A stretch of 5,186 nt of DNA from Candidatus Fonsibacter lacus. GTDB taxonomy: Bacteria > Pseudomonadota > Alphaproteobacteria > Pelagibacterales > Pelagibacteraceae. Numbering within the stretch: position 1 is the first letter of the stretch; the number at the start of each line of letters is the position of its first letter. The notes under the pieces are model-generated. The model worked only from the letters and a program-made list of their open reading frames with translations. It made no database searches and was not told where the DNA came from. The stretch lies in the NCBI GenBank assembly GCA_010021145.1, contig RGRP01000062.1, forward strand, positions 1-5,186, in the 5' to 3' direction. Of this stretch, positions 4,594 through 5,186 are shown one piece after another. The translations under genes were made by a program, and so were the position numbers.

Positions 4594-5186
4594 ATGGAAA
4601 AGAACACATTAACCGAAGCATTTTTGAAAAGCGGGGGTAAGTTACCTGAAAAGCAAAACAATGCATTAGAAGGGCTTATTTTCATCCCTACATGGGATAA
4701 TGAGCCACCGCCATTAAAACCCGTTATTCATATTAATGGCATACCCTTATTGACATATCAAAATTTATCCGTTTTGATTGCTCAACCGGGCTTTGGAAAA
4801 TCATCCATTTGCGAAGCAATTTTATCCAAGGTAGCATCTAAGGATGCGGATGCTTTTGGCATTGATGTGGATATTAAAAAAGCCCTTTACATTGATTGCG
4901 AACGTACAAATTTAGACGTTCATTCGTCATGGAAAAGGATGATGAGAAGGGGTAAATTAATAAATGAAACCGATCGGGTTGTTTTCATGGGGATGCGGAT
5001 GATTGCTAGATTAGACCAAAGGAAAAAAGCCATTGAAAAGGTATTAAATGATGATAAGGAAATTGATTTGTTAATCATTGACGGGGCGGGGGATTTGGTT
5101 ATGGATACTAATTCGTTAATGGAAGCCAATGAATTGAAAGTATGGTTAAGGGAATTGACATCTAAACATGCATTGTCAATACTCAC
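4594..5186 (+). CDS. RecA-like replicative helicase (RepA/AAA_25-type), N-terminal part; gene continues at base 1
   Basis: First part of a 370-aa protein interrupted by the window ends; on the 5087-bp circle the gene runs from 4594 through 5087 and on from 1 to 619. It starts at ATG 4594, five bases after the primase stop, so the two genes are surely one operon. Visible motifs: Walker A AQPGFGKSS at residues 63-71 (first Gly of the usual motif replaced by Ala; K69 and S70 intact), LYIDCERT at 98-105 with the likely catalytic Glu E103, and Walker B LLIIDG at 159-164 with D163. This motif order is that of RecA-fold hexameric helicases such as plasmid RepA of RSF1010. Expected role: cytoplasmic ATP-driven unwinding of plasmid DNA at the fork. 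Family assignment is from motifs only; a DNA-loading or other RecA-fold ATPase remains possible. The last 99 bases duplicate 1-99. Confidence 0.85.
   Translation, partial: MEKNTLTEAFLKSGGKLPEKQNNALEGLIFIPTWDNEPPPLKPVIHINGIPLLTYQNLSVLIAQPGFGKSSICEAILSKVASKDADAFGIDVDIKKALYIDCERTNLDVHSSWKRMMRRGKLINETDRVVFMGMRMIARLDQRKKAIEKVLNDDKEIDLLIIDGAGDLVMDTNSLMEANELKVWLRELTSKHALSIL
5088..5186. repeat. Terminal overlap, right copy (circle junction)
   Basis: Second copy of the 99-bp overlap. Removing it gives a 5087-bp circle in which the helicase gene is intact, without frameshift or stop. The duplicate should be dropped before any counting of genes or repeats. Confidence 0.95.

Noticed and set aside
4920..5186. 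Minus-strand 88-aa frame at the window end
   Set aside because: It is antisense to the Walker B part of the helicase and artificially bounded by the contig end.
1..5186. Relaxase or mobilisation genes, toxin-antitoxin pair, resistance or tRNA genes
   Set aside because: Looked for in all products and gaps; no HUH relaxase motif, no toxin or antitoxin signature and no tRNA-like cloverleaf was recognised.

Overview
The window is one complete small circular replicon, opened inside a gene. Its first 99 bases are repeated exactly at its end (1-99 = 5088-5186), so the molecule is a circle of 5087 bp. It is most likely a cryptic plasmid of a member of the Bacteroidota. Three things point there: a primase resembling the BT4734-like (VirE N-terminal type) domain family typical of that phylum, promoter-like TTG...TAnnTTTG elements, and start codons preceded by A-rich leaders instead of Shine-Dalgarno sequences. 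DNA is AT-rich throughout and almost every gene lies on the + strand.

Layout around the circle. (1) Replication operon: an archaeo-eukaryotic-type primase (3629-4588), then 5 bp later a RecA-like hexameric helicase with a C-terminal winged helix, which runs through the window junction (4594-5186, continuing at 1-619; 370 aa). It ends in a strong intrinsic terminator (643-668). (2) Origin region of about 330 bp (634-967): many GGTTTA heptamer-type iterons, including a perfectly phased tandem array of six 8-bp units, two 14-bp plus two 9-bp direct repeats, three palindromes bounded by the same heptamer, and inverted copies on the far side. (3) The only convincing minus-strand gene (951-1316), a small HTH plus coiled-coil protein whose 3' end abuts the origin. 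(4) A 62-bp divergent promoter region with a perfect DnaA-box 9-mer. (5) A string of five small + strand genes of unknown function (1379-2735). Two are probably paralogues carrying a GRPxGSxN motif, and one, of 56 aa, overlaps its upstream neighbour. (6) A promoter, an inverted repeat and a serine recombinase gene (2774-3511), probably a resolvase keeping the plasmid monomeric. (7) A 117-bp gap before the primase with a bidirectional hairpin terminator and a possible small antisense transcript.

How it may work together: an initiator, perhaps the HTH/coiled-coil protein or the winged helix of the helicase, would bind the iterons and load the helicase, and the plasmid primase would prime synthesis. 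This resembles the helicase-primase logic of RSF1010-type replication, but with unrelated-looking parts and no recognisable iteron-binding Rep protein. No relaxase, toxin-antitoxin pair, resistance gene or RNA gene was recognised.
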